41,714 bases of DNA, taken from UBA1124 sp963933095. GTDB lineage: Bacteria; Pseudomonadota; Gammaproteobacteria; Pseudomonadales; Cellvibrionaceae. The DNA is taken from NCBI GenBank assembly GCA_963933095.1, contig CAWVSV010000007.1:1-41714 (forward strand). Reading direction: 5' to 3'. The position numbers and the translations under genes are program-made. The notes below the pieces were generated by a model. That model ran no database searches, was not told the origin of the DNA, and saw only the letters and a program-made list of their open reading frames with translations. This document shows, piece after piece, positions 1-7,619 of the stretch. Every line of letters starts with the position of its first letter. The first letter of the stretch is position 1.

Positions 1-354
1 ACTCGAAGAACTAGAACTAGAACTAGAACTAGAACTAGAACTAGAACTAGAACTACTGCCTTCACACGCGCCAAGGCCTTGCCATGGACCCCATTGGGTG
101 GCTGTTGGAGTCGCCTGAGTCCAGTTTCTCGCTTTAAAACCTTTATCTTGATACTTAACCTTATCGCCGCCGCTATACGTACCACTGGCCTTATAAGTTG
201 TAAAGTTGCTGCAGTCCACAGCCATTGCACTATTGGCTGCGAAAAAGGTGAGCGCAACAATAGATGTACGCAGTGATATAGATCGATTAGTAGTGGGAAG
301 TAACCTAGGCAGCGCGTGCCCGATATAGCGCCCCATTCGGCTGGGTAGGTTCAT
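1..354 (-). CDS. Secreted CBM5/12 carbohydrate-binding protein with poly-serine linker (partial, 3' end outside window)
   Basis: The frame is open from an ATG at 354 to the window edge (118 codons). GGAG at 360-363 is a good ribosome-binding site. Residues 1-46 form a long N-terminal region with a hydrophobic stretch (SIVALTFFAANSAMA), a likely signal peptide; a second ATG at 336 is possible. After VDCSNF comes a module with the CBM5/12 pattern: YSGGDKVKY, an aromatic-rich KARNWTQ segment, then WGPWQGLGAC, with flanking cysteines. This is followed by an all-serine run that continues to the edge. Known for the family: CBM5/12 modules bind chitin or cellulose, and Cellvibrionales join them to enzymes by serine linkers. 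The catalytic domain, if present, lies outside the window, so the substrate cannot be stated. The gene stands alone behind about 1.5 kb without genes. Confidence 0.8.
   Translation of the reverse strand, partial: MNLPSRMGRYIGHALPRLLPTTNRSISLRTSIVALTFFAANSAMAVDCSNFTTYKASGTYSGGDKVKYQDKGFKARNWTQATPTATQWGPWQGLGACEGSSSSSSSSSSSSSSSSSSS
8..55. repeat. Tandem hexamer repeat, eight copies of GAACTA, within the poly-serine linker
   Basis: Eight perfect head-to-tail copies of GAACTA. On the minus strand this is AGTTCT in frame, giving Ser-Ser per unit. Because the unit is six bases, gain or loss of copies changes linker length without shifting the frame. Confidence 0.97.
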
Positions 355-801
355 TTTGACTCCAGATATTGAATTATTGTTATTAGTAGATTCTGGCTGA
401 TGAGCGATAAACTACCTCTCAGGTGCACAAGCTAAAACCAACGGCTATCTAACATTAACAGATTTAGAATGTAATCTGATGATTTCGACGACTTTAGAAG
501 CACGTTAAGCATTTTCAACGCGATTAAAATAAAACGACACAATAATGTGGAAAAAAAGTAACAAAAGTACTTTAGCTACAGACAAAAAGTAACGACAAAA
601 CCGAAGTGAAGTGGCTTTACTGCGCAAGTAAATTTGAAAAAATGCAATTTCTTGATAATGAAGCCGACAGGAATAACATGATCAAAATTTAGCCAGAGCA
701 GGCTTTAATCAAAGCTGATTAAACATTGTATTGATCATTAAACCGGTTAACTTAGTCAGCCTAACGCGTCCTCAAAAAGAATATATAACTGTTACTTACT
801 G

Positions 802-835
802 CCGGCAAAACTAAAGCGAGCCAAGCCGGTTTTTT
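802..835 (+). terminator. Possible weak rho-independent terminator
   Basis: CCGGC at 802-806 can pair with GCCGG at 825-829, followed by six T residues (830-835). The loop of 18 nt is long and no gene ends nearby on the plus strand, so this could be chance or part of another structured RNA. Confidence 0.2.
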
Positions 836-1630
836 CTGTTGTGACCGCCGATGCTCTGGGTCTTGCGGCTACCAATCTCACCCACTTAGCTGTTCGATCT
901 TTTTTTATTGTAATGAATCCACTCCCAGACAAAAAGAACGATTCTCATTAATATTAATTGGCTGCGACTTTTAACTAAGAGGCTACTGATAAATATTTCT
1001 GCATTTAACTGCTTATACGGTTAGCCCATATAGACTAAAATTTATCCTGTCTAGCACTGTGTCTATTAGTAAAACCGAGGTCAGTGTAAAACGCGATAAC
1101 TTTGATCGCAGCAATACCGACAACATTGAATAACATGCCAAATTGAGAATTAAATTGAATAACTAAACAATGCGCAATCTTGATCCTGCTTCATTAATAG
1201 TTATTATTATTGAAGTTTTAATCTGATCTGATTTACTACTAGCAATCTGCTCTTAGCCGCTTATAAAAACCGCATTTACTATTGACTATAATGCTATAGC
1301 AAATCAGCAATATTCGATTCTTATTATTCCTCAAATAAAAGATTCATTAATGGCCATGTATTATCTTAAAAACTTACATTCATCCACTCAACTGACTTTT
1401 CGATACAAAGTAAGAATTACAACGACACAATAAATTAGCGATCGAAAAACCACCACCATTCACTTTAGGGTTTCAAAAAATCAGGATATTCGAGGCGAAA
1501 GCACTAGCAACAGTCACGCTATATAAATTGGATAACACTGTTTGCCAAATCAATTAAAAATAAATCTTAAAACTATCTTTGACGTTTTTTATTAACTGCT
1601 ACGGACTTTTTAAGTGCTAGTATTTTGGGG

Positions 1631-1660
1631 CATGGAATCCCGCTATTTAAGCGGGGTAAA
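1631..1660 (+). other. Hairpin resembling the right end of an IS200/IS605-type element
   Basis: CCCGC (1639-1643) pairs with GCGGG (1651-1655) around a 7-nt loop, preceded by GGAAT and followed by GGTAAA. The layout GGAATCCC-loop-GGGG resembles the 3' hairpin found at right ends of IS200/IS605 and IS1341-type elements, which also forms the end of TnpB-associated RNA. No transposase or TnpB reading frame lies nearby, so at most it is a relic. Confidence 0.2.
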
Positions 1661-1897
1661 TTTCGTTAATTATCAGTTCGAACTTAAAGCAACCTGATAG
1701 TAACCAACAGAAATAAAGCCCCAATAAACAGCTCACAGGATATGGTTTAGGCTGCTAAAAAAATAACACTAAGCCATTGAAAAGCAAGAACTCCACCAAG
1801 TTTGATATTGCATTGGTACAACAATAATACACTAAAAAAATTTACCTAACAGCATTCCTGGAGCAACTACCTTTGTCTAAAATATACTACAGACCCA

Positions 1898-2449
1898 TTA
1901 GTCAATATCTCGCACAAGCCAAAGCGCCTTCTTGTTATGCCTAAAGTCATAGGTACTTGAGCCGTCGTTAAAATTTATATACCAAGAATAGTCTGTTGGA
2001 AAAGTATATGGGCTTGAGGACCATACGTGTGCTGCCGGAGCATTGATAAACACACTAGAATTTACTGCAGGCGATCGACACTGCATTTCTGTAAGTGTGT
2101 TTAACTCGCGAATATTAGGCAAGCGCCAATCTTTATAGCCAGCGAAATCATTATTTAATTGCGTACTAAGCCAGAGAAGAGCCTCACCCCAATTAACCAT
2201 TACCAGCTCACCAGTTTCACACATCTCGCCAGTTTTTCCCTCCAGACAGCGTTTCCACATTAGCCTATGTTTATCGTCAATAACGGTGCCATCATTTTTC
2301 TGTTGGTATTGATCGGTAGGTGCTGTGGGCGTAATGGAGCTAGAAATGCATGCCTGCTGAGCCAAAACAGGCAAGGCAGTTATTAACAGAACCACAACAA
2401 GAACAATCTTTGTTGTGACTATGTGTTTATTGCTGTTAATTAGTCGCAT
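1898..2449 (-). CDS. Exported DUF1566 (Lcl C-terminal-like) domain protein
   Basis: I place the start at the ATG at 2449 (183 aa), not further upstream. It has GGAG just ahead of it (ACGGAGTGTGC), gives a clean signal peptide with hydrophobic core IVLVVVLLITALPVLA, and overlaps the upstream gene by only 14 nt. The rest is one DUF1566 domain: an LMWKRC segment near residue 65, then YKDWRLPNIRELNTL, HVWSSSPY and a final ALWLVRD. Known: DUF1566 has a C-type-lectin-like fold and occurs in exported proteins and adhesin ends; biochemical roles are mostly unknown. It is the second gene of a two-gene operon with a related protein. The pairing suggests two secreted or surface partners, which is inference. 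Confidence 0.75.
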   Translation of the reverse strand: MRLINSNKHIVTTKIVLVVVLLITALPVLAQQACISSSITPTAPTDQYQQKNDGTVIDDKHRLMWKRCLEGKTGEMCETGELVMVNWGEALLWLSTQLNNDFAGYKDWRLPNIRELNTLTEMQCRSPAVNSSVFINAPAAHVWSSSPYTFPTDYSWYINFNDGSSTYDFRHNKKALWLVRDID

Positions 2450-3359
2450 GCACACTCCGTACTGCTCGAATAGGCCGCGGATTATCCCGCGACAAAGATG
2501 ATGTGCTGCCAAATTGAAAGTTTACTGCCCATGCCGAACCAGTATTCCCTGCGTCGGGAGTACTGCTCCAATAATATTGACTTTGTGTATTAGGGAAAAA
2601 CTGAGTATTAATGGCAGGCATAGTTTTCCCATAATGAATAAGCCCATTTAATTCGGATAAAGATGGTAATCGCCAATCATTAAAACCGCATAGATTTTTT
2701 TGGTTTAAACGGCTAATGAATTCACCTGTGTTGCAATAAGTGGCAGGCAGCCCTTTTTTATACCCAGTACAGTTTGCAAAACTTGCATTCCATTTGCCTA
2801 CAGAGCCACCATTATTTTTATGGTCACCGCTATACCACATAAAAACGTCGTCAGCATCTTGCAAGCCCCTGCTGGCAAACTTGTCGTCGCTTGGCGACTT
2901 TATTTCCCACATTAAGCCTGTAGTTTTATCGAGCACGCACTGCCACATAGGAGCATCGATATTGAGGGGTTGGCCTTGAATATATATTTTTTGATATTGA
3001 AAAGCAGCTTCATTGGCCTCAGCATCCTTTCCAATTCGGCAGTCTTGTTGACTTAAAATATCGCCAGAAAAGGCCTTGTCTGCAGCTAGTGCTTCTTTAT
3101 TTAATTTTGCGCTACAGTCTTTATTAATGCCTTGAGGATAATCTCCGCCCCAGGTAATACCGGTATCATTTAGCTGAGGTCTAAAGTCATTTGGAAGTAG
3201 TGCCGTGCTCGCTAAAAGTTTTTCTTGTACCGCGCTGACATGCTCTTTTTTTGAGCACGAACATAGCGCGCAAAACATTAAGGCTGCGAATAAGTAACAA
3301 CCATAAGTCTTTACATAAAACATTAAGGCCGACTGATGAGAGAAGCTCTGTCTGCACAT
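2436..3359 (-). CDS. DUF1566 domain lipoprotein
   Basis: The frame encodes 307 aa. The N-terminus has a hydrophobic stretch ending in a lipobox-like LCSC before SKKE, so the product is probably a lipoprotein. A start at the internal ATG at 3323 gives a shorter, more typical lipoprotein signal; neither start has a strong ribosome-binding site. The C-terminal half is a DUF1566 domain: TTGLMWEIK, CGFNDWRLPSLSELNGL, YYWSSTPD and PRPIRAVRS. It has several cysteines in the mature part. The 3' end overlaps the next DUF1566 gene by 14 nt, which suggests translational coupling. Function unknown; a ligand-binding or surface role is inferred from the fold only. Confidence 0.7.
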   Translation of the reverse strand: MCRQSFSHQSALMFYVKTYGCYLFAALMFCALCSCSKKEHVSAVQEKLLASTALLPNDFRPQLNDTGITWGGDYPQGINKDCSAKLNKEALAADKAFSGDILSQQDCRIGKDAEANEAAFQYQKIYIQGQPLNIDAPMWQCVLDKTTGLMWEIKSPSDDKFASRGLQDADDVFMWYSGDHKNNGGSVGKWNASFANCTGYKKGLPATYCNTGEFISRLNQKNLCGFNDWRLPSLSELNGLIHYGKTMPAINTQFFPNTQSQYYWSSTPDAGNTGSAWAVNFQFGSTSSLSRDNPRPIRAVRSVHATN

Positions 3360-3756
3360 AGGTAATCGTTATCCTATTTTTTGTTGTCTAGATGTTAACA
3401 ATGTTACGAATAATAACGTCTTATCAAAATTTAGGACAGCCGCCGCTTTGTGTTTATGTTTTCAAAAAAACCTGCTTTATATATCGATAACTGCCTACCG
3501 AATAGGCAAGTGATCGCTGCGATCAGCCATTTTTAAGACATCCTTTTAATCGCCCTTTTATTACCTTTATCGATATGCAATTGGCATATCATCGACAGTA
3601 GTATTTTTGCTAATACCATGATGATGCACGCTTAGTGACTTTGATCTTAGTCAACACGAAAGGCAACAATAATAAGAGCAAATACTATTGCTTACTAGTA
3701 ACTTGTTAGCCGGCAAAAACCTATAGTAAGTAAAGGCATCAACAGGAGAAGTCTTC
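3360..3756. other. Intergenic region between yigZ and the DUF1566 pair
   Basis: About 400 bp between the end of yigZ and the start of the DUF1566 operon, both on the minus strand. It contains three perfect inverted repeats (listed at 3492-3590) and no plausible reading frame. It must hold the promoter of the DUF1566 pair and any terminator of the ccm-yigZ transcript. Confidence 0.6.
3492..3590. repeat. Cluster of three perfect inverted repeats
   Basis: TGCCTA/TAGGCA at 3492-3508 (loop 5), TGATCGC/GCGATCA centred on 3518 (3511-3525) and GATATGC/GCATATC at 3572-3590 (loop 5). None has a clear T-run on either strand, so they are not standard terminators. They could be regulator sites for the DUF1566 operon or structured RNA in the yigZ 3' region. 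Confidence 0.6.
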
Positions 3757-4377
3757 TTATAAAAGTAGGCTTTGAACATTTAACTTTCGCATGCGACCAC
3801 CGCCCTGAACAGACATAAGCTGCAGCAAGGTATCACAGCGAGATTCAGGCAAAGACACCGTCAGCACAACGGTGGCCTCATAATCGACCGACAGAACACT
3901 GCCGCACTCTCTTATGAGCAAGCGCCGCAGGAGCGACTCTTGATCGTAGTCGCAACTAAGATGCAATTCGGTGATAGCAACATATTCGACCAAGTCAGCA
4001 GCGTCGACTACTCGGCTAGCGGCGCTAGAGTAGGCTCGCACCAATCCGCCGGCACCGAGTTTAATACCACCAAAATAACGTACCACTACCGCCATACAGT
4101 CACCGACAGCTCGGTGCTGGAGCACGTTAAGTATGGGCTTACCGGCGGTGCCACTGGGTTCACCGTCATCACTAAACGCCTGTTCTACAGCAGAGGCAGG
4201 GTCACCCACTATGTAGGCCCAACAATGATGCCGTGCATCGGGATAACGACGTTTTAAGGCCTGCAGAAATTCCAGTGCAGCAACGCGGCTCTGGACTGGC
4301 ACTAGATAAGATATAAAGCGACTGCGTTTCTCTTCAAATTCGGTCGATATTGATGAGTGCGGAGAAGTGTAACTCAC
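3757..4377 (-). CDS. yigZ: YigZ/IMPACT family protein
   Basis: I choose the GTG at 4377, whose bases overlap the ccmG stop (GTGA). It gives 206 aa, close to the 204 aa of E. coli YigZ; the longer frame from 4422 would add 15 residues lying inside ccmG. The UPF0029/IMPACT signature is clear: YPDARHHCWAYIVG, FSDDGEPSGTAGKP, and VVVRYFGGIKLGAGGLVRAY. The family is conserved across life, has an N-terminal nucleic-acid-binding-like fold and a ferredoxin-like C-terminal domain; the bacterial role is not firmly established. Translation is probably coupled to ccmG, but I see no functional reason to link it to cytochrome c assembly. Confidence 0.9.
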   Translation of the reverse strand: MSYTSPHSSISTEFEEKRSRFISYLVPVQSRVAALEFLQALKRRYPDARHHCWAYIVGDPASAVEQAFSDDGEPSGTAGKPILNVLQHRAVGDCMAVVVRYFGGIKLGAGGLVRAYSSAASRVVDAADLVEYVAITELHLSCDYDQESLLRRLLIRECGSVLSVDYEATVVLTVSLPESRCDTLLQLMSVQGGGRMRKLNVQSLLL

Positions 4378-4907
4378 CGCCGCTCTAGGTGAGCCACCAC
4401 CGGCTGCAAAATTTCGTGCCAAACACGCGCATCAACAATTCCGACATGCTTGTAGCGAATCACACCTTCGGCATCAACCAAATAGGTTTCTGGTGCGCCA
4501 AACACTCCGAGATCAAGCCCCAGATAACCCTTGGCATCAACAATATTGACTTGGTAAGGGTCACCCAAATCCTGCAACCACCGCCGTGCAGCAACACTGT
4601 CATCTTTATAATTAACTCCGACAATAGCAACTCCCTCGGCAGCCAACGTTAATAAGTACGAGTGCTCAACTCGGCAAGAAACACACCAAGTGGCCCAGAT
4701 ATTTATAAGACTCACCTGCCCCTTAAACAGATCTTGAGTCAGTAGTACTGTAGACGACTCCGCTAGTGCCGGCAAACTAAACTCCGGCACCGGCTTGTCG
4801 ATTAGCGCCGATGGCATGTCAGAGGGATCAATACTCAAACCACGCCAAAATAACAGCGCCAATACAGCAAAGATTGCCAGCGGTATAAATAGCTTTAAGC
4901 GCGACAT
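4374..4907 (-). CDS. ccmG: Thiol:disulfide interchange protein CcmG (DsbE)
   Basis: 177 aa, periplasmic thioredoxin-like protein anchored by one N-terminal helix (FIPLAIFAVLALLFW). It keeps apocytochrome c cysteines reduced for haem attachment. The active site is WCVSC, Cys75 and Cys78, and the cis-proline region reads GVFGAPETYLVDAEG, including the GVxGAPET feature characteristic of CcmG. Its start overlaps the end of ccmF by 13 nt. In most System I clusters ccmH follows; here yigZ does. Confidence 0.96.
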   Translation of the reverse strand: MSRLKLFIPLAIFAVLALLFWRGLSIDPSDMPSALIDKPVPEFSLPALAESSTVLLTQDLFKGQVSLINIWATWCVSCRVEHSYLLTLAAEGVAIVGVNYKDDSVAARRWLQDLGDPYQVNIVDAKGYLGLDLGVFGAPETYLVDAEGVIRYKHVGIVDARVWHEILQPVVAHLERR

Positions 4908-6892
4908 ACTTCAGTCTCCGCGGATTTAGGGACGCGCGCACGAACGCGATAACGCTTATCGATAATCGCCAAGACCCCACCTAGGGCCATAAAAATTGCC
5001 CCAAGCCAGATCCAACGCACAAAAGGCTTGAAGTGAATACGCACAGCCCAAGCATCATCACCAAGAGATTCGCCCAGCGCAACATAGATTTCATTGACCA
5101 AACCCGCATCGATATCAGCCTCAGTCATAACATTGCCGCCAGACATATAGCGGCGTTTCTCAGGAAACAAAGCCACTTTAAGCTCGCCATTTCTCAGCAC
5201 CAGTATTTCGGCGCGATCAGCAGTATAGTTTGGCCCCTGTATAGCACCAATGCTCTGCAGGCGAAACTCATAACCGGCCAACTCTTGACTTACGCCAGGC
5301 GTCATACGGACATCGCGCTGTTCACTATAAATACTGTTAAGCGCTATGCCCATGACACTAATGGCTATGCCGATATGCGCCAGTACCATTCCCCAAAAAC
5401 TGCGACGCAATTTCTTAACGCCTGCAATCGAGCCATTCGCCTTGGTATAGATATCAAATAGGGTTGAAAACATCACCCATAAGCCTAGAAAAGCTCCAAC
5501 TGCGGCCAGCGCACTGTATTCAACATCGGCGGTATAACCGTACAACAGCGGTAGCAATAGAGCTCCAATAATACTCAATACTAAAGGCTTAAACACGAGC
5601 TGGCGCAGAGAAGCTAAAGTATTGCGCTTCCAGTTTAGCCTAGAGCCGACTCCCATTAACACGCACAATCCGCCCATTAATGGCAAAAAGAAGAAGTTAA
5701 AGTAAGGCGGCCCCACCGACACCTTGCCCAATTCGAGCGCATCGGCGATCAGCGGATACAAAGTTCCCAGCAGCACCGTGGCCATAATCACCATCAAAAA
5801 TACATTATTAGCGAGTAGAAAAGTCTCTTTCGATAGAGCTGAGAAACTGGCCACACTTTTTATGGTTGGCGCTTTAAGCGCGTATAGCAACAGTGAGCCG
5901 CCTACCACAACTAACAAGAAGGCTAAAATAAACACGCCGCGAGCCGGATCATTGGCAAATGCGTGCACCGATGTTAAAACGCCTGAGCGGACCAAAAATG
6001 TCCCCAACAGACTGAGCGAGAAAGCAAAAATAGCCAGCAATATTGTCCAGCTCTTGAACATACCGCGTTTCTCTGTGACCGCCAACGAGTGAATCAAAGC
6101 GGTACCGACCAACCAAGGCATAAATGACGCATTCTCAACTGGATCCCAAAACCACCAGCCACCCCAACCAAGCTCGTAATAAGCCCACCAACTACCGAGC
6201 GCAATGCCAAGGGTCAAAAACGCCCAAGCGACAGTGGTCCAGGGACGAGACCAGCGCGCCCATGCGGTATCAAGGTTACCCGACAGAAGCGCGGCTATGG
6301 CAAAGGCAAAGGCTACAGAGAAACCCACATAACCCATATAAAGAATAGGTGGATGAAATATTAAACCGGGATCTTGCAAGAGCGGGTTAAGATCGCCGCC
6401 ATCAAGTGGTACATTCGGTAAAATTCGATCAAAAGGATTAGAAGTCAACAAAGTAAACAGTAAAAAACCAACCGAAATCATCCCCATCACCGAGATCACG
6501 CGCGCCAACATATCCAATGGTAAATGACGACTAAAAATCGCTACCGCCAGAGTCCATGCCGCCAGCATCCACACCCACAATAATAGCGAGCCCTCATGCC
6601 CACCCCAGATGGCACTGAGTTTGTACTCAACCGGCAACATACTATTGGAAGTAGCGGCGACGTAGGCCACAGAAAAATCGTCAACTAAAAACGCATAAGC
6701 GAGGCACGCCAGAGCCAGAGACACAAAAACAAACATACCGGCTGCCAAAGAGCGACTCGACTGCATCCACAGCACCTTGCCCCGATGTGCACCCAGTAAT
6801 GGCACAGTAGACTGTACCAAGGTTAAAAATAGCGCCAACACCAAAGCAAAGTGGCCCAGTTCAGGGATATACGTAATCATCTCAGTTTTCAT
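4895..6892 (-). CDS. ccmF: Haem lyase CcmF
   Basis: 665 aa, multi-span inner-membrane protein that attaches haem from holo-CcmE to apocytochrome c. The haem-handling WWD segment is at about residues 242-258 (GWGGWWFWDPVENASF). Further conserved parts are GGHEGSLLLWVW near 97 and FHPPILYMGYVGFS near 179. The last part holds a periplasmic domain and a final transmembrane helix (WIWLGAIFMALGGVLAIIDK). Length is normal for the family. It overlaps ccmE by 11 nt and ccmG by 13 nt, consistent with one coupled operon. Confidence 0.97.
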   Translation of the reverse strand: MKTEMITYIPELGHFALVLALFLTLVQSTVPLLGAHRGKVLWMQSSRSLAAGMFVFVSLALACLAYAFLVDDFSVAYVAATSNSMLPVEYKLSAIWGGHEGSLLLWVWMLAAWTLAVAIFSRHLPLDMLARVISVMGMISVGFLLFTLLTSNPFDRILPNVPLDGGDLNPLLQDPGLIFHPPILYMGYVGFSVAFAFAIAALLSGNLDTAWARWSRPWTTVAWAFLTLGIALGSWWAYYELGWGGWWFWDPVENASFMPWLVGTALIHSLAVTEKRGMFKSWTILLAIFAFSLSLLGTFLVRSGVLTSVHAFANDPARGVFILAFLLVVVGGSLLLYALKAPTIKSVASFSALSKETFLLANNVFLMVIMATVLLGTLYPLIADALELGKVSVGPPYFNFFFLPLMGGLCVLMGVGSRLNWKRNTLASLRQLVFKPLVLSIIGALLLPLLYGYTADVEYSALAAVGAFLGLWVMFSTLFDIYTKANGSIAGVKKLRRSFWGMVLAHIGIAISVMGIALNSIYSEQRDVRMTPGVSQELAGYEFRLQSIGAIQGPNYTADRAEILVLRNGELKVALFPEKRRYMSGGNVMTEADIDAGLVNEIYVALGESLGDDAWAVRIHFKPFVRWIWLGAIFMALGGVLAIIDKRYRVRARVPKSAETEVCRA

Positions 6893-7379
6893 AACTCATG
6901 CCCTCACAACTCGCTTGATGATCTTTACCTTGTTCGGCGGCCTCATTAGCACCAGGCCCTGCATCAGAGACGGCTTCGGCGACCTCCGGCGGCATGTAAC
7001 TTTCATCGTGTTTGGCCAACACCTGAGTGGCCTCAATTACACGGCGTTCATTCACCTTGCCACTAACCACCGCTGCCTCACCCTCAGAAAATAAGTCGGG
7101 TAGTATACCGTTGTACAGTACTTCCACCTCGGCATTACCGTCGGTAATCACAAAGACGACATCGAGATTAGTTTTGGAGCGCTGCACACTGCCGGGCACT
7201 ACACAGCCACCCGCACGAATGGTCGTATTCAGTGGCACTTCGCCACTAACTATTTTACTGGGCGGATAAAATAAATTAATATTTTCACGCAGGGCAAACA
7301 GCATTAAACCAATAGCCACACTGGCAAACACAACAACAAACAAAACCAAAAAAAGGCGCTGCTTTCTTTTTGGGTGCAT
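6882..7379 (-). CDS. ccmE: Haem chaperone CcmE
   Basis: 165 aa with an N-terminal membrane anchor (residues 9-30) and a periplasmic OB-fold. It receives haem from the CcmABCD complex and passes it to CcmF. The haem-binding motif is intact: His124 in LAKHDESYMPPE, with Tyr128. The C-terminal tail is acidic and variable, as usual. It follows ccmD by a short gap and overlaps ccmF by 11 nt. Confidence 0.96.
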   Translation of the reverse strand: MHPKRKQRLFLVLFVVVFASVAIGLMLFALRENINLFYPPSKIVSGEVPLNTTIRAGGCVVPGSVQRSKTNLDVVFVITDGNAEVEVLYNGILPDLFSEGEAAVVSGKVNERRVIEATQVLAKHDESYMPPEVAEAVSDAGPGANEAAEQGKDHQASCEGMSYEN

Positions 7380-7411
7380 AAATACCTCTAGCTAAAAAAA
7401 ACAAATACTAC

Positions 7412-7618
7412 TCAGGGCGCGCTGTCGACACTGCCGCTAGCGGCCGCTTGACGGGCATATTGACGTCTTAACTGTCGTATAAACTTCGACTTCTGGCGCA
7501 TAGGCGTTATTAGTAGGTAAGCAACCACCAACAGCCCTATACCGTAACATGCCCAGACATAGGGTCCGTGTCCACTCATAGAGACTAAGTCGGCCAGCGA
7601 CTGAAATTGAAACTTCAC
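7412..7618 (-). CDS. ccmD: Haem exporter subunit CcmD
   Basis: 68 aa with a GTG start at 7618, just downstream of the ccmC stop and preceded by GAGG. CcmD is a small one-helix protein needed to release holo-CcmE from the CcmABC complex. Visible features are GPYVWACYGIGLLVVAYL (the single helix, with the family Y/W pattern) followed by a strongly basic segment (RQKSKFIRQLRRQYARQ). Assignment rests on size, helix plus basic tail, and position between ccmC and ccmE. Confidence 0.9.
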   Translation of the reverse strand: MKFQFQSLADLVSMSGHGPYVWACYGIGLLVVAYLLITPMRQKSKFIRQLRRQYARQAAASGSVDSAP

Positions 7619-7619
7619 C

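Larger units (their letters stand above)
355..1897. other. Long stretch without a recognisable gene
   Basis: About 1.5 kb, AT-rich, with stop codons in all frames and no reading frame of 60 codons or more. It must contain the promoter of the CBM gene on its left side. Two small structures are listed separately: a possible terminator at 802-835 and a hairpin at 1639-1656 that resembles an IS200/IS605 end. No tRNA or recognisable protein remnant was seen. Confidence 0.7.

Noticed and set aside
8..55. CRISPR-like or intergenic short repeat array
   Set aside because: The units are six bases, head to tail without spacers, and are in frame within a coding sequence as a serine linker.
1898..3359. 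DUF1566 proteins as variable targets of a diversity-generating retroelement
   Set aside because: Some such targets have related lectin-like folds, but no reverse transcriptase, no template repeat and no near-duplicate of the gene ends was seen in the neighbouring gene-free region.
5033..5461. Plus-strand reading frame of 142 codons opposite ccmF
   Set aside because: It lies entirely within ccmF, has no recognisable domain, and is a shadow of that gene; the same applies to other long frames opposite ccmF, yejE, tig, fadA and lon.
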